From Methylocystis rosea SV97 (lineage in GTDB: Bacteria > Pseudomonadota > Alphaproteobacteria > Rhizobiales > Beijerinckiaceae), in contig NZ_KB889964.1 of assembly GCF_000372845.1 (NCBI RefSeq), positions 301,447 through 365,446 of the forward strand: DNA of 64,000 nucleotides. The letters run 5' to 3'. This document shows positions 61,152 to 64,000 of the stretch, in pieces. The notes beneath the pieces were generated by a model. It saw nothing but the letters and a program-made list of their open reading frames with translations, did not search any database and was not told the origin of the DNA. Made by a program: the position numbers and the translations under genes. The stretch's first letter is position 1. Each line of letters starts with the position of its first letter.

Positions 61152-62395
61152 ATCGAGAGCCGCGCCTTCGCGCCATCTCATTTGTAGGGTCGGCGGCGAT
61201 ATTGATGGGCTCAACATCGCTTTCGGCGACTGAACGAAACTTGCCCGGCGCCTCCGTCGAAAGCGTTGTCGCGCTTGCGAAGCAGCTTAGCCCCGAACTG
61301 GCTGCGGCGGCGCTGGATGCCGATGCGGCAGCACATAAAGTGGGCGCGGCTGGCGTGCTCGCCGATCCGACGGTAACGCTGCAGGCGTGGGACGTGAATG
61401 GACGCGGTGTCGGCCAGCGTTGGATCGGCTTCGAACAGGAATTCAAACTTTGGGGCAAACTCGATCTGGAGCGCGGCGTCGCAGAGGCCGACGCCGAGGC
61501 TGCGAGGCATCAGAGTCGCGCCGTCGCCACAGATTTGATCGCCCGCGTCAAAACCGCCTATGCGCAATACGGCGCCGCGCATCGGGCGATCGACCTTTCG
61601 CTTGGATTAAAGCGCCGGCTCGACGAAATTCTCGCGCTCCTGCGCTTGCGTTATGGCGCGAGCTCGGTCGACCAGCAGGAAGTGATCAAGGCCGAGATCG
61701 AGGCGGCGACGGCTGAAACAGAGGTCGCGCGTCGTCAGGGCGAGGCTAAATCCACCGCTGCTCGCTTAAACGCCCTGATCGGCCGCGACTCGCTGGCGCC
61801 GCTCGCTATTCCCAGAGGCTTTCGGCCGCTGAAAACAAAGCTGACGCTCGCCGGCGTTCAGGAGCTCGCGAGAGTCGCCAATCCAGCTCTCGCGACGACC
61901 AGCGCGCAAGTCCGCGCGGCGACCGGAACGAAGGAGCTTACGGATCTGAATTACTACCCAAACGTTACCGTTGGAGCGACCTTTGTGCAGCGTCCCACTG
62001 GCGACAACACCGGGCAGTTCATGCTTAATTTCAAAGTCCCGCTGCAATATGAGGCAAAGGACGCCGAACAGCGCGCCGCCAGTTCACGACTCGGCGCCGC
62101 CCAGATGCGCTACGACGCCATCCGAATCCGGCTCGACGGCGATGTCGCCGAGGCATGGTTCAATTTGGAAGCGGTGCGCAAGGCGATCCGCATTGTCGAA
62201 CAACGCCAGCTCAATCCGGCGCGCCTGTCGGTAGAGACGGCGCGCAGCGGCTTTGCGGCTGGAGCCGCGGACTTGGCGACGTCTCTGGAAGCGGAACGAC
62301 GCCTGCGAGCGATCGAACTCGAATTTCTTAAGCTCAAAGTCGAAGAGCAAGCCAGATACGCTGAGCTTGAACGTCTGGCGGGAGGCTCTCTATGA
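61148..62395 (+). CDS. TolC-family outer-membrane channel (CusC-type)
   Basis: About 415 residues from the ATG at 61148, which overlaps the FixH stop (ATGA). An N-terminal signal peptide region (FVGSAAILMGSTSLSA) is followed by the usual two repeats of the outer-membrane efflux protein domain: LAKQLSPELAAAALDADAAAHKVG and VARVANPALATTSAQVRAATG-type helices, and the coiled-coil ends SVETARSGFAAGAADLATSLEAERRL. Its stop overlaps the CusB start. It forms the outer channel of the tripartite pump. Confidence 0.93.
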   Translation: MNREPRLRAISFVGSAAILMGSTSLSATERNLPGASVESVVALAKQLSPELAAAALDADAAAHKVGAAGVLADPTVTLQAWDVNGRGVGQRWIGFEQEFKLWGKLDLERGVAEADAEAARHQSRAVATDLIARVKTAYAQYGAAHRAIDLSLGLKRRLDEILALLRLRYGASSVDQQEVIKAEIEAATAETEVARRQGEAKSTAARLNALIGRDSLAPLAIPRGFRPLKTKLTLAGVQELARVANPALATTSAQVRAATGTKELTDLNYYPNVTVGATFVQRPTGDNTGQFMLNFKVPLQYEAKDAEQRAASSRLGAAQMRYDAIRIRLDGDVAEAWFNLEAVRKAIRIVEQRQLNPARLSVETARSGFAAGAADLATSLEAERRLRAIELEFLKLKVEEQARYAELERLAGGSL

Positions 62396-63816
62396 CTCGC
62401 CGTCACATCGTTATTCTTTTGGGCTTTGTCGTCGTCGCGGCCAGCCTCGCCTGGCTGGTCGAGAGACGTTTCAAATGGGTCACACCCAAAGAAACGATGG
62501 GCGACGCCGGGTCTGGTATCTCGGGCAAGGCGCCTGCAACGACAGGCCCGATCATTTACTACCGGGATCCCGACGGTCGCCCAACCTATTCCTCGACGCC
62601 CAAGAAAACTTCGGCGGGGAAAGATTATCTGCCGGTGCGCGCCAGCGAGGATGTGAGTTTCGAGGAAAAGCCTCCTGCAGGCGCCGCCAAGAGAGGCGGC
62701 GAGCGACGCGTGCGCTTCTATCGCCATCCAATGGGCCTGCCTGACACATCGCCCGTTCCCAAGAAGGACGAGATGGGAATGGATTACATTCCCGTCTACG
62801 AGGACGAGGCGGAGAACGGCGCGACCATCACGATCAGCCCCGGAAAACTACAAAAGACCGGCGTTCGCTCCGAACCCGTCCAACGCCGGACGCTGAGCGT
62901 CCCTGTTCGAGCGACGGGCAGGATCGACTTCGACCCGCGACGTATCTCGATCGTCTCCCTGCGCTTCGAAGGCTTCATCGAGTCGGTCGGGAAGTTTGCG
63001 GAGGGCGATTACGTTCGCAAGGGCCAGACGCTGATGCGCGTGTATGGGCCGAATCTTTCGAGCGCAGCCGCCGAATATGTCGCCGTCCTCAACATGCGGC
63101 GTGGCGGCGGGATCGACGCCCAGCGTCTGGAGGGAGCCAAGCGGCGGCTCGTCAATCTCGGCCTCGACGAAAGCGCCATCGCTGTGATCGGGCGCGCCCG
63201 CAGCGTTCCACGTGTGATTGCATGGCCCGCGCCGCAAGACGGCCATGTCCTGGAGCGGGCGGCGACTAACGGCATGCGCGCCGCGCCAGGGGACATGCTG
63301 TTTCGCATCGTCGATCATTCCCTAGTTTGGGTGCTGGCGGACATCCCCGAGCGGGACATCGCCTTGATCCAGCCCGGACAAAAGGTCGACGTGCGGCCAA
63401 GGGCGTATTCCGATCAATCCTTTAAGGGACAAGTCGCGCTAATTTATCCCCATCTCAATATGGAGACACGAACGGCGCGCGTCAGAATCGAACTGCCGAA
63501 CCCCGACGGGTTGCTGCGGGGAGATATGTATGCGGAGGTCGAGATCGCAGCCGGCGGAAACGAGAAGGTGCTAACGGCGCCAGAAAGCGCCGTCATCGAC
63601 ACCGGTAAACGGCAAGTGGCGATTGTCGACAAGGGCGAAGGGCGCTTCGAGCCGCGCGAAGTCAAGATCGGCCGGCGCGGCGAAGGCTTCATCGAAATCA
63701 AGAGCGGCGTGAGCGAAAACGAACGCGTGGTTACGGCCGCAAACTTCCTCATCGACGCCGAAAGCAATTTGAAGGCGGCGTTACGAGCTCTCGACCAAGC
63801 GGAGGCGGGCAAATGA
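62392..63816 (+). CDS. Periplasmic adaptor subunit of a heavy-metal RND pump (CusB-type)
   Basis: 474 residues. One N-terminal membrane/signal segment (HIVILLGFVVVAASLAWLV). Two heavy-metal-binding HMBD-type repeats: IYYRDPDGRPTYSSTPKKTSAGKDYLPV (about residues 52-80) and RFYRHPMGLPDTSPVPKKDEMGMDYIPV (about 102-130). Then membrane-fusion domains with lipoyl-like halves (FEGFIESVGKFAEGDYVRKGQTLMRVYGP), GRARSVPRVIAWPAPQDGHV and PRAYSDQSFKGQVALIYPHL. CusB and close relatives capture Cu(I)/Ag(I) in the periplasm. Both its ends overlap neighbours by 4 bases. Confidence 0.95.
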   Translation: MTRRHIVILLGFVVVAASLAWLVERRFKWVTPKETMGDAGSGISGKAPATTGPIIYYRDPDGRPTYSSTPKKTSAGKDYLPVRASEDVSFEEKPPAGAAKRGGERRVRFYRHPMGLPDTSPVPKKDEMGMDYIPVYEDEAENGATITISPGKLQKTGVRSEPVQRRTLSVPVRATGRIDFDPRRISIVSLRFEGFIESVGKFAEGDYVRKGQTLMRVYGPNLSSAAAEYVAVLNMRRGGGIDAQRLEGAKRRLVNLGLDESAIAVIGRARSVPRVIAWPAPQDGHVLERAATNGMRAAPGDMLFRIVDHSLVWVLADIPERDIALIQPGQKVDVRPRAYSDQSFKGQVALIYPHLNMETRTARVRIELPNPDGLLRGDMYAEVEIAAGGNEKVLTAPESAVIDTGKRQVAIVDKGEGRFEPREVKIGRRGEGFIEIKSGVSENERVVTAANFLIDAESNLKAALRALDQAEAGK

Positions 63817-64000
63817 TCGCCCGTCTCATCGCCTGGTCGGCGCGCAACCTTTTGCTCATATTCGTGGGCGCTGCCTTCGCGGCCGCAGGCGGCGTCTATG
63901 CCTTGCGCGCACTGCCACTCGACGCCATTCCCGATCTCTCCGATGTGCAAGCGATCGTTTATACGGAATATCCGGGCCAGGCGCCGCAAGTCGTCGAGGA
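63813..64000 (+). CDS. Heavy-metal RND efflux pump (CusA/CzcA family), 3' truncated by window
   Basis: Only 62 codons are in the window. MIARLIAWSARNLLLIFVGAAFAAAGGVYALRALPLDAIPDLSDVQ (about residues 1-46) is the first membrane helix and the start of the periplasmic porter domain of HME-RND pumps, with the usual IPDLSDVQ. IVYTEYPGQAPQVVEE follows. The ATG overlaps the CusB stop. The substrate specificity depends on residues outside the window. Confidence 0.93.
   Translation, partial: MIARLIAWSARNLLLIFVGAAFAAAGGVYALRALPLDAIPDLSDVQAIVYTEYPGQAPQVVE

Overview
The window is GC-rich alphaproteobacterial chromosome, most probably Hyphomicrobiales. Supporting signs are palindromic interspersed repeats of the rhizobial type, paired phasin genes, PBP1C next to an alpha-2-macroglobulin, and an ArsR/SRPBCC pair. 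A Methylocystis- or Methylosinus-like methanotroph fits the general feel but no methanotrophy gene is present, so genus is a guess. Both window edges cut genes: a large envelope protein at the left and a CusA-type pump at the right.

Region 1 (1-17.3 kb) is mainly core envelope metabolism. A large beta-rich partner protein, an alpha-2-macroglobulin and penicillin-binding protein 1C form one plus-strand unit (2-11204). pbpC carries two different palindromic repeats inside its reading frame. Convergent murA, a FabF-like ketosynthase, galU, galE and an ArsR/SRPBCC pair follow.

Region 2 (17.3-38 kb) is an accessory island. It starts at tRNA-Arg(CCT), followed by the 3' end of a broken tyrosine integrase and a complete IS5-family element whose AGCT target duplication is visible. 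The cargo looks like a surface-glycan decoration cluster: a sulfotransferase-like protein, a GSCFA protein, two SGNH-type proteins, a radical SAM protein with a large inserted domain, eight methyltransferases (including TylF and FkbM types), and a WbsX/RgpF-type fusion. A degraded IS5/IS427-like transposase and a decayed HMA-like gene interrupt it. Part of the cluster (about 23.0-24.2 kb) is clearly more AT-rich than its surroundings.

Region 3 (38-52.6 kb) is core-like again: small membrane proteins, an esterase, glyoxalase II, a cupin, the 5-oxoprolinase genes pxpABC, a 25-codon membrane peptide, a PAS histidine kinase, two phasins, and a tightly overlapping operon of a gamma-glutamylcyclotransferase-like gene, panC, an acylphosphatase gene and aroE.

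Region 4 (52.6-64 kb) starts at tRNA-Ser(TGA) and looks like a second island. Its first 5.5 kb is littered with gene debris (UspA, PsiF-like and S24-like remnants) among small intact ORFs. It then becomes metal resistance: a divergent MerR / MerT plus GDCCxxC-protein module with a 19-bp-spacer promoter and no mercuric reductase in view, then a FixH-TolC-CusB-CusA efflux operon running off the end.
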